Shown: in pieces, positions 32,070 through 38,116 of the stretch
Layout: every line of letters starts with the position of its first letter
Numbering within the stretch: the stretch's first letter is position 1
IMG/VR virus record: IMGVR_UViG_3300025652_000144
Location: 1-43,159 of that record
From: a virus
Reading direction: 5' to 3' (one strand)
DNA length: 43,159 nt
Program-made: the position numbers and the translations under genes
The notes under the pieces: model-generated
Databases searched by the model: none
Told to the model about the DNA's origin: nothing
The model's input: the letters and a program-made list of their open reading frames with translations, nothing else

Positions 32070-32750
32070 CTAATGTTCAATAAAAATTACTGGCTCTTCG
32101 CTAGCCCAGCAGATGCCACAGTCGGTACAGCTCGGTGTTTTACCCAGCTGCTCGGGACACGTAACGTGGTTCGAGGTTCGCGCTCCGTGTTCATCGGTAA
32201 CCAGCGCGATGTAGTTAGTAGCACCTGACGTATCGTCGGAGAAACGTATTCGCCAGCGCTCTTTGTACGACGTGTTGAGTTTGTTAACTAATTTACCAAT
32301 ACGCGATTGAACCGGGTGGTGCGTATACCCAAAAGCATTGAGGTTAGGGAACTGCATTAACATCTTTTTCCAGAAGGTTACGTATTTCTCCTCGTAGAAA
32401 TCACCGAGTACATGCAACCGAACAACGAATCCTTTTGGATACTTAAGTGCAAGACCACTGAGCTGGTGGGTTAACATTGGCTGGAAGTTAGGGTCAGTGT
32501 GATCAAAGCGGTGGGCGAATGGCATGTTGTTGCCGTAACACACATCCCACTGGTCACAAGAAGTAGGGCACGTTGCCCGCTCTTCTAGAGTCAGCGAGAA
32601 CATGGGCATACCCTTCCACTTCTTAACGCTTACTTTGTTTCCTAGCTTTTTGTTTTGGCTTCCGCTTTTCAACATGTTGAGGGATGCGGGCTTGAGACTT
32701 TTTTTGTACCTGCTTCTTGCGTCTTGGATCTTCCTTGCTGTTAATGTCAT
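32070..32750 (-). CDS. Gp88-like cysteine-rich phage protein (226 aa)
   Basis: AGGAG eight bases upstream supports the ATG at 32750, which makes the first 128 nt overlap the previous gene. The core GMPMFSLTLEERATCPTSCD continues QWDVCYG. A second Cys cluster near the C-terminus (CPEQLGKTPSCTDCGICW) completes a probable metal- or cluster-binding protein of the phage 'gene product 88' type, known in several tailed phages. The function of that family is not established. The RLHVLGDFYEEKYVTFWKKM segment is also typical. It is the last gene before the helicase unit. Confidence 0.6.
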   Translation of the reverse strand: MTLTARKIQDARSRYKKSLKPASLNMLKSGSQNKKLGNKVSVKKWKGMPMFSLTLEERATCPTSCDQWDVCYGNNMPFAHRFDHTDPNFQPMLTHQLSGLALKYPKGFVVRLHVLGDFYEEKYVTFWKKMLMQFPNLNAFGYTHHPVQSRIGKLVNKLNTSYKERWRIRFSDDTSGATNYIALVTDEHGARTSNHVTCPEQLGKTPSCTDCGICWASEEPVIFIEH

Positions 32751-32904
32751 CGAGTATCTCCTGTCGAATACGCGCTCCGGTGGTTCGATCCATACGGGTT
32801 AGCAGTTTAATTTCTGATTTTTTGAGTTGGTGAGTGAACCAATACATCGCCTCGGGTGGGTCAGTCTTCAGCGTGTACTTGATGTCGCCATAGAACATTT
32901 CCAT
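32623..32904 (-). CDS. small protein with highly basic tail (93 aa)
   Basis: It starts in a TGATG overlap with the upstream 55-residue gene. The N-terminus is mixed (MEMFYGDIKYTLKTDPPEAM); the last 35 residues are mostly Lys, Arg and Gln (EKRKPKQKARKQSKR end). This basic tail is encoded in the 128-nt stretch that also encodes the start of the Gp88-like protein. A nucleic-acid-binding role is possible. No family is recognised. Confidence 0.55.
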   Translation of the reverse strand: MEMFYGDIKYTLKTDPPEAMYWFTHQLKKSEIKLLTRMDRTTGARIRQEILDDINSKEDPRRKKQVQKKSQARIPQHVEKRKPKQKARKQSKR

Positions 32905-33071
32905 CAGGCGGGCTGAATGTCGTAGATGTGAAACGATGTATCGGTTGGCTCTCGTGGCTCTCTGCCAAACTGTTTAGCCGCTTCGTTGACGGCTTCCTCG
33001 TCTGGCCGGTCTGTTTCAATCTGATATTGGTATGTCTCAATGATCTGAGCAGTGACGAAATGTTTTTTCAT
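32904..33071 (-). CDS. 55-aa acidic hypothetical protein
   Basis: A strong AAGGAG eight bases before the ATG supports this short gene. Sequence: MKKHFVTAQIIETYQYQIET, then DRPDEEAVNEAAKQFG and a C-terminus FHIYDIQPA. It overlaps the DUF3310 gene by 4 nt and the next gene by one base, so it is an integral link of the operon. It has no membrane segment. No family is recognised. Confidence 0.65.
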   Translation of the reverse strand: MKKHFVTAQIIETYQYQIETDRPDEEAVNEAAKQFGREPREPTDTSFHIYDIQPA

Positions 33072-33307
33072 TCTTGTCTCCTTGGGTCTTTACCCATTGA
33101 ATATTGTAAGTACCAGATAGCTTTTTCTTTGTCGATGTCGCTCGATGCGTGCTTCTTGTTCATCCTCCATGTGTATTTAAATGCAGCTACTTCAGCGTAT
33201 TTTTTTACAGCTTCTTCACCGAACACTTCTACCATTGCGTCGATGCATTCGATGTTATCTAGCGCGTAGTGAGAAGGGCGGTTAACTTCTTTTTTATCTG
33301 CGGTCAT
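33068..33307 (-). CDS. DUF3310-type phage protein (79 aa)
   Basis: The pattern VNRPSHYALDNIECIDAMVE, EVAAFKYTWRMNKKH and DKEKAIWYLQYSM matches DUF3310, a small family wide-spread in phage replication modules (sometimes annotated 'nucleotide kinase', although it is too small for a P-loop kinase and none is visible). The role is unknown, probably nucleotide or DNA metabolism. It overlaps both neighbours by 4 nt. Confidence 0.8.
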   Translation of the reverse strand: MTADKKEVNRPSHYALDNIECIDAMVEVFGEEAVKKYAEVAAFKYTWRMNKKHASSDIDKEKAIWYLQYSMGKDPRRQE

Positions 33308-33540
33308 GTTGTCCTCGTAAGAGCTGTTACTTTTGATGTGGTTTCAATAACGACGCGAGCCCCGCACGATAAAATGGGTTTATCGGTCTCTGAATAACGC
33401 ACTCTGCACGGGCCATCAATAATGACATCGTGCGCGTAAGTGTTGGTTTTACCCGCTTTTACTGTGATGACCGGCTCGTCCGTTCCGTTCTTTAGGTTTG
33501 CTTTGATCTTGTGTTGGTTGACGTGAATGTAAGATTTCAT
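33304..33540 (-). CDS. conserved small phage protein (78 aa)
   Basis: I start at ATG 33540, which has GAGG five bases upstream and forms an ATGA overlap with the previous stop; the frame is open ten codons further up. The pattern MKSYIHVNQHKIKANLKNGT, then VITVKAGKTNTYAHDVIIDG and PCRVRY...CGARVVIET is one I recognise from many tailed-phage early regions as a short conserved hypothetical. It is beta-rich, with no catalytic residues apparent. Function unknown. Confidence 0.65.
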   Translation of the reverse strand: MKSYIHVNQHKIKANLKNGTDEPVITVKAGKTNTYAHDVIIDGPCRVRYSETDKPILSCGARVVIETTSKVTALTRTT

Positions 33541-33839
33541 AGAAGCCTCTCTGGTGGTACAAGTACCCACATACCTTTGCGGTAGGGGAAGGCTTTGGTT
33601 TTGACGAGCTTGAACTGCTCGCTGTGTATGGTTTTCTTAAGGAGGAATAAGACGATAGAAACAATAAGGCCGCCGACAATGGCTGCCATCATGCCTGCAT
33701 ATGTACCTGCCAGGGCGTACATGAGAAACCCAGTAACAGCTATGTCGATGGGTATGTCGTAGGTAATAACTTTACGTATACCGAATTTAAATATAAGAAA
33801 CAGAAGGCCGAGGGCTGAAAGTATTCCTGCAGTAATCAT
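33537..33839 (-). CDS. small three-segment membrane protein (100 aa)
   Basis: AGGAG lies before the ATG (AGGAGTTATTT). Hydrophobic segments can be placed at about residues 2-20 (ITAGILSALGLLFLIFKFG), 30-47 and 49-67 (MMAAIVGGLIVSIVLFLLKK), then a basic, soluble tail (FPYRKGMWVLVPPERLL). It is the last of three consecutive membrane-protein genes. Roles that fit are superinfection exclusion, membrane anchoring of replication, or lysis timing; none can be chosen. Confidence 0.6.
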   Translation of the reverse strand: MITAGILSALGLLFLIFKFGIRKVITYDIPIDIAVTGFLMYALAGTYAGMMAAIVGGLIVSIVLFLLKKTIHSEQFKLVKTKAFPYRKGMWVLVPPERLL

Positions 33840-33915
33840 AAATAACTCCTATTGTGGCTATAGCAAAAAGTGCAAGTTCAAAGTAAGTAAACAGGTCGAA
33901 CAGTGCTTTGATCAT
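33787..33915 (-). CDS. 42-aa single-pass membrane peptide
   Basis: The ATG lies in an ATGA overlap with the upstream 50-residue gene. There is no own Shine-Dalgarno, so translation would be by coupling. One hydrophobic segment (ALFDLFTYFELALFAIATIG) is followed by VIYDYCRN and a polar tail. It overlaps the next gene by 53 nt. A longer open frame extends upstream, but its N-terminal part is out of phase with the overlapping genes and looks non-coding. Confidence 0.4.
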   Translation of the reverse strand: MIKALFDLFTYFELALFAIATIGVIYDYCRNTFSPRPSVSYI

Positions 33916-34064
33916 AGAAATGTACCGATGGTGTAGTAGAACAAGAGAGCAACAACTGCGATTGCTGCGGCGACATAAAAACCGATGGTGAATGCCTGAG
34001 CTAATATCGCTAGCACTAGAGCGAATACAATGGCTAAAGCAAAATAAACAATGAGGTTGGTCAT
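33912..34064 (-). CDS. 50-aa two-segment membrane protein
   Basis: ATG at 34064 lies in an ATGA overlap with the upstream gene, with GGAG ten bases before. The protein is nearly all hydrophobic: MTNLIVYFALAIVFALVLAI, then a short turn (LAQAFTIG) and a second segment FYVAAAIAVVALLFYYTIG. Two transmembrane helices with a minimal loop resemble small phage membrane toxins, holin-like proteins or exclusion proteins. Its early-region location argues against a lysis role. Confidence 0.55.
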   Translation of the reverse strand: MTNLIVYFALAIVFALVLAILAQAFTIGFYVAAAIAVVALLFYYTIGTFL

Positions 34065-34297
34065 GGCGCGTGATCTCCGTAGTAGGGCGAAGCGTGAACT
34101 TCGTTATATAAGATTGTGTCGCCGTCCTCATTGATCTCGACGTCTTCGAACATGGTCGCTTCGCAGCAGTCCGATACGTACTTAATTAAGACGTCGTTAG
34201 CGACGCTACCCCAGAACTCGGTAGGGCCAATCCCTAGGTCGGTATTTGATCCTGTGCAGGGCTGCTTGCATTCTTCACATATATAGGGTGGGTACAT
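34061..34297 (-). CDS. small zinc-ribbon-like protein (78 aa)
   Basis: I choose the ATG at 34297, eight bases after AAGGAG; a TTG six bases earlier is too near to the ribosome site. The N-terminus MYPPYICEECKQPC has cysteines at 7, 10 and 14, and YVSDCCEATMF carries two more near the middle, a likely zinc knuckle. The rest is acidic. It heads the chain of small membrane-protein genes and overlaps the first of them by 4 nt. No family name is recognised. Confidence 0.6.
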   Translation of the reverse strand: MYPPYICEECKQPCTGSNTDLGIGPTEFWGSVANDVLIKYVSDCCEATMFEDVEINEDGDTILYNEVHASPYYGDHAP

Positions 34298-34299
34298 AA

Positions 34300-34566
34300 T
34301 CAAGGCTCCTTAACTTCAATTTCCGTGTAGTAAGTGTTGCCGTCGTGTTTTTCCTTAGTTGCTATGTAACCAAGTAAGTTGACGTAGTGGCGTGATGGCC
34401 CGTATGTAAAATACCAATTGTTTTCGTCGTCTTCTTGCAGAATCGACCATATGTGATCTTCGCTGTAGCCGGTTTCTTGCATTGCTTGGGCGCGTGTATC
34501 GAAGAAATCGCCGTTGTGATCTCTTATTTCCTCAAAGGGGAAATCTTCGTCTTGAAATACGGGCAT
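34300..34566 (-). CDS. hypothetical acidic protein (88 aa)
   Basis: AGGAGAG seven bases upstream supports the ATG. The protein has MPVFQDEDFPFEEIRDHNGD, FDTRAQAMQETGYSEDHIWS and YGPSRHYVNLLGYIATKEKH. This pattern of Asp/Glu plus aromatic residues suggests a small soluble protein with a helical N-terminal half and a beta C-terminal half. Acidic small early proteins in phages can be inhibitors or DNA mimics; here that is speculation. It lies 16 bases after the nuclease gene. Confidence 0.55.
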   Translation of the reverse strand: MPVFQDEDFPFEEIRDHNGDFFDTRAQAMQETGYSEDHIWSILQEDDENNWYFTYGPSRHYVNLLGYIATKEKHDGNTYYTEIEVKEP

Positions 34567-34582
34567 CTTTTTCTCTCCTTAG

Positions 34583-35338
34583 TTAATCGACTCCCCATAC
34601 GCACTGTGGGTCATCGCCTTTTCTGAACGAGCACCAGCGGCAGGAATTCTTGCTAGGTGTCGGTGCGAAATCTTCTTCTGTGGTCATTGCGATTGCTCGC
34701 TTGTGCCAGTTAGGGGCGAACACCATCGCTTCTTCGCGGGTGTAGCTCTTAACGGTGGTCTCGTTCTGGTCTAGATACCAAAACTCGACGTTGACGAATT
34801 GAATGTGCGGGTAGCGGAAGAAAGTACCGATGGCATAGAGCAGGCCTTGTTGTGAATGGCCAATCTCGTTGCCATACTTCTTACCTGTTTTGTAGTCGAT
34901 GACGCGCGCGGATGTCTCGTCTTCGTTGACTAGCGCATCGAGCTTGATGCGTGCCCAGGTGGCTTTTTCCATCCAGCCTACGGGTTTCCAGTCTAGGTCA
35001 AAGCCCCAGTCTCCTTCGAGTTCTACCTTCGCATCAGCGTACAGCTCTCGCAGTTCTTTGAACTGGCCTTCGAACTTTTCTAATTCTTTAGGTAACTCAC
35101 CGATTGATCCGTTTACGTAATCTTCAGCCAGTTGATGGATATGCGTACCGCGATCAGCTGCTGGGCCACTAGGTTCTTTGACACCTTTGACGCGACTGAT
35201 GTATGTTCGATATGGGCACTCTTCGTAAACTTTGAGTGCTGAGTAAGACCAGGCTCTGACTTGCCCCATCTTCTCAGGCTTTTCGAATTCTTTTATCTTG
35301 CTTTGATCGGGACGTTTCTCTTGAACTAAGTTAACCAT
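34583..35338 (-). CDS. RecB/Cas4-like PD-(D/E)XK exonuclease with Fe-S cysteines (251 aa)
   Basis: GAGGAT precedes the ATG by seven bases. Motifs are in order: AADRGTHIHQLAEDYV with H66; RIKLDALV with D134; ARVIDYKTGK with D148 and K150; SQQGLLYAI with the Q-x3-Y motif. Cysteines C41 (ECPYR) and C233, C236 and C246 (SCRWCSFRKGDDPQC) are placed as in the iron-sulphur-binding AddB/Cas4 nucleases. It would resect DNA ends in phage recombination or replication. An operator palindrome lies 23 bases upstream. It heads the operon of small early genes. Confidence 0.88.
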   Translation of the reverse strand: MVNLVQEKRPDQSKIKEFEKPEKMGQVRAWSYSALKVYEECPYRTYISRVKGVKEPSGPAADRGTHIHQLAEDYVNGSIGELPKELEKFEGQFKELRELYADAKVELEGDWGFDLDWKPVGWMEKATWARIKLDALVNEDETSARVIDYKTGKKYGNEIGHSQQGLLYAIGTFFRYPHIQFVNVEFWYLDQNETTVKSYTREEAMVFAPNWHKRAIAMTTEEDFAPTPSKNSCRWCSFRKGDDPQCVWGVD

Positions 35339-35361
35339 TACTAATCCTCGTTATAGTAAAG

Positions 35362-35380
35362 GTATTAGTATAACTAATAC
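35362..35380. promoter_or_regulatory. operator-type palindrome, site 5 (exonuclease operon)
   Basis: Perfect 8-base arms GTATTAGT and ACTAATAC are separated by ATA. The site lies 23 bases before the ATG and is 18 bases wide between the stop of the primase-helicase (35381) and the nuclease gene. Confidence 0.65.
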
Positions 35381-37882
35381 TTACAAAGCTGCGAGTAACT
35401 TTTTATCGCTGTCGTCAAAATACTTTTCGATAATTTCTTCGTACCGCTCGTCGTTCATGACCCAGTTGGTTTCTACACCGCGAATTGGGCTACAGATTCG
35501 ATCAGCTAAGTGAGCGCGTTTGCGTATTCTTTCTAGTCCGCACCGCTCTGCTTTTTTAGTGAATTCGCGCTGCGACAAGCGGTCGTCAGTCAGCACGATG
35601 TAGACAATTCTTAGATGTTCTAGGGGAACCATTGTGTAAGGACTGTTGCGATCCGCGATCCACGCTTTGAGGAAGCGTTGCGCGGTGAGGATTTCTTGTC
35701 CCTGCATTACATTCGTCAGCTCTATATCAAGCAAATCGACGAAGAAATCTAAGTCACCATTCTTAACGGCTGAGAAGAATTCCTCTATGATTGACATAGT
35801 GACTTGCTGCATTTTAGCCTTGGCCGTATTCTCGATTGGTGTACGCACTAATCGTTTGTCTACTTTGTACGTGCTAAGTATTCCTGCTAAGTTCGGCAAC
35901 TCTTTTTCTATTTCATCGATGTTGGCGATGACTTCTGGGTACACCTCTTCGAGTTTCTTTTCTTGTCGGGGCGCTATGTTGTAGCGCCTGTCGCCTTCTT
36001 CAATCTTTACTGCATCTGCACGGTTAGTGAGGAAGATAAAGTTAGTGAAGTTAGGCATCTCAACTTGGTTGCTACGCATCGCTCGTATGGTCATAGTATT
36101 TTCAGTGATGGCGTTCTTGAGTTTGTCAGCAATCTTCATCGCGCCTGAGTTGGCCGAGGCCATGTGGAACTCATCGACAACTAAGAAGATAGCTTGACGC
36201 ATGTACAAGTTGAACTGTTCTTCTATGTTCTGTAAGGCTCGCATCGGTACGTGCTCGTCACCGAACAAAGGCCTGAGTACCTTGGTGTAGAAGATACCTT
36301 TACCTGTGCCAGGCACACCTTGCATCACCCAAGCGGTCATTGCTTTGCGCCGTGTTTGAAAGATGTACGCTAGCCAGTTAATAAAACGCTCGGCTTCGTC
36401 TGCCTCACCGCCTAGAATGTGCTTGGTGAGTTTGTACACCAAGGGGCAGGCGTCTTGTAGTTTATCGATGTCGCCCATAGTGAGCGGTTCGTCAGGCTCT
36501 ACAGGGTTGAGCATGTAGTCTGTTTGTCGATACATGTTGACGTGGTAGGGCACGTTAGTCAGGTTCACTGCAGCGTCGTTCGATGCCGGGTCAAAAACGA
36601 CTCTTGCATCGGGTATGAAATCGGGCTTAGGCCTACCGTGCGATCGCATAAACCCTTCGGTGCTGGATGAGCTGCACGGAAGTAGTGGGAACTCTTTTGT
36701 AAACTGGTTGAGGTTAGGGTCAAACACGCCGTTGTAGTAAGTATCGGTATAGTAATCACGAAGAACGATAGGTTGGTTGGCTCGGCCTTGCTTATCAAGC
36801 TCTGCTTTGTAACTCTCAAACAGGGTTGCGTAGAAATCAGGATCTGACTTCTCGATCGAGAACAGCGGCTCACCTTTGAAGTTGTGCATATACGTCGGAT
36901 CATCGAGCATAAAAAAGTAAGCATTGCTGTCGCCTCCGTTTATGTTGCAGCGTATGTAAGGCGGCTGGGTGTCGTCGACGATGGTGATCGACATCCTGTC
37001 TGGGTTTTGTAGAACTTCTTGTGTCTTGTTGGCTAGCGTCACCATAGTGACCTTAGCCTTCTTAGCATTAAATCCTTTAGCAGTACGTAGCTCATTCTTA
37101 ACAGCGTTAGACTGCTGGTGGATGACTTCAGGGCTGATGTCTTCCATCAGCGCGGCTAGGTCTAGCGTTGGGTATTTACCCACGACCCGCGTGACCCGCT
37201 CTGAGGGAGAGGCGAACGGGTCAGCGGTGGGATCTTCAAAGGTAGGAGGAGCAATGAAGATGAGTTTAGAGTTGTCAGCGACGCTCAGATCAACAGGATA
37301 CTTGAGTGAATGTCCGTTGGCTGACAGCTCGATCTGGGACTTAAACAAGTCGGATTCGAAGTTCGCAGACTGCAAAAATAGCTTCATGGCTTTTGCAGGC
37401 ATAGCGTAGGTCAGAAAAATAAATATATGTAGCGATACTTTTTCAGCTTTTAGCCCGAGGCTTGATGAAGCCTGAGCAATATAGCTGACGTTGTGAAACG
37501 GTTCAGGCAGCTCGGCTAACACCTGCGCAGCTAATCTGGTAACGTCATTCGCCACGAACTTAGCAGGCTGTATGTTGCCTGGTAGTTTGATGCCGTCTAT
37601 GTCCAGCACCAGCAGGTTCGAGTAGGCTATGCGATCGCATTTTCCTGCTCGGCTCTCAGCGTTTAGTGGTCTCTTTAGCGGGCCTTTGAGTAAGCAATGG
37701 CCGCTGTTACCGTGCGCGTTGAGTCTAGCCTCGAACTGAGCTAGACCGTTCTCGTCTAGTGATACCTGTTCGTGGTACGAGTTTACTTTTTTGACGTGGG
37801 GGTAGGGAGTAAACCCATCTACCGGTGAATGTTTTTTAGATAACTTGAGGCCATTACTCGCCTCTAGAAATGTGAGTTCCAT
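35381..37882 (-). CDS. PrimPol-like primase fused to SF3 helicase (833 aa)
   Basis: GGAGGG precedes the ATG by a few bases. The N-terminal part has archaeo-eukaryotic primase signatures: LLVLDIDGIKL with D94 and D96, KVSLHIF with S150 and H152, and a VDLSVADNSKLIF acidic region at about 198-205. The C-terminal part has an SF3-type (DUF5906) ATPase: Walker A GVPGTGKG (522-529), Walker B IFLVVDEF, and NFIFLTNRADAV as motif C/sensor. This is the replicative primase-helicase of the phage and would work with the family A polymerase. A palindrome lies 20 bases upstream. It is followed, 42 bases later, by the nuclease operon. Confidence 0.88.
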   Translation of the reverse strand: MELTFLEASNGLKLSKKHSPVDGFTPYPHVKKVNSYHEQVSLDENGLAQFEARLNAHGNSGHCLLKGPLKRPLNAESRAGKCDRIAYSNLLVLDIDGIKLPGNIQPAKFVANDVTRLAAQVLAELPEPFHNVSYIAQASSSLGLKAEKVSLHIFIFLTYAMPAKAMKLFLQSANFESDLFKSQIELSANGHSLKYPVDLSVADNSKLIFIAPPTFEDPTADPFASPSERVTRVVGKYPTLDLAALMEDISPEVIHQQSNAVKNELRTAKGFNAKKAKVTMVTLANKTQEVLQNPDRMSITIVDDTQPPYIRCNINGGDSNAYFFMLDDPTYMHNFKGEPLFSIEKSDPDFYATLFESYKAELDKQGRANQPIVLRDYYTDTYYNGVFDPNLNQFTKEFPLLPCSSSSTEGFMRSHGRPKPDFIPDARVVFDPASNDAAVNLTNVPYHVNMYRQTDYMLNPVEPDEPLTMGDIDKLQDACPLVYKLTKHILGGEADEAERFINWLAYIFQTRRKAMTAWVMQGVPGTGKGIFYTKVLRPLFGDEHVPMRALQNIEEQFNLYMRQAIFLVVDEFHMASANSGAMKIADKLKNAITENTMTIRAMRSNQVEMPNFTNFIFLTNRADAVKIEEGDRRYNIAPRQEKKLEEVYPEVIANIDEIEKELPNLAGILSTYKVDKRLVRTPIENTAKAKMQQVTMSIIEEFFSAVKNGDLDFFVDLLDIELTNVMQGQEILTAQRFLKAWIADRNSPYTMVPLEHLRIVYIVLTDDRLSQREFTKKAERCGLERIRKRAHLADRICSPIRGVETNWVMNDERYEEIIEKYFDDSDKKLLAAL

Positions 37883-37902
37883 TAACCCTCCTACAGGTCA
37901 AG

Positions 37903-37919
37903 TATTAGTCCGGCTAATA
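37903..37919. promoter_or_regulatory. operator-type palindrome, site 6 (primase-helicase)
   Basis: TATTAG and CTAATA are separated by TCCGG. It lies 20 bases before the primase-helicase ATG, between it and the csrA-like gene stop (37937). Confidence 0.6.
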
Positions 37920-37936
37920 TACACGGGCGGCAAAAA

Positions 37937-38116
37937 TCAGCTGATCTTTTTTAGGTATATTTCTTCGCGATCGATTTTGACGTCGTTTTCAGCTTCGAAA
38001 GTTAGCCGAACTTGGTTTTTGTCGATCTTTGATACCTTAATACTTGCTAGTAGGCCGTTCTGATCGTGGATAATTATGTTTTGGTCTGGTTTGCGTGTGA
38101 GCACTAGTCGTGACAT
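37937..38116 (-). CDS. csrA: CsrA/RsmA-family translational regulator (59 aa)
   Basis: The sequence MSRLVLTRKPDQNIIIHDQN, then NQVRLTFEAENDVKIDREEI (residues 34-53) and YLKKIS, matches CsrA throughout: the initial LxLTRK strand, III, NQVR(L/I).(I/F)EA and V.I.REEIY. L6, R8 and R50 correspond to E. coli CsrA L4, R6 and R44, which contact RNA. The family dimerises and binds GGA in RNA hairpins, often over ribosome sites. The start codon overlaps the polymerase stop (TAATG), so it is coupled to the polymerase. It is too short for usual gene-length cut-offs. It may control host or phage messages; target unknown. Confidence 0.88.
   Translation of the reverse strand: MSRLVLTRKPDQNIIIHDQNGLLASIKVSKIDKNQVRLTFEAENDVKIDREEIYLKKIS

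Noticed and set aside
32027-32080. N-terminal extension of the SNF2 helicase frame to 32080
   Set aside because: The extra 18 residues would overlap the stop of the upstream gene and the operator palindrome, and the helicase signature begins right after the ATG at 32026.
33787-34131. A 114-codon minus-strand frame
   Set aside because: Its N-terminal two-thirds overlap the 50-residue membrane protein and zinc-knuckle gene out of frame and are His/Cys/Ser/Arg-rich noise. Only the final 42 codons from the ATG at 33915 are kept.
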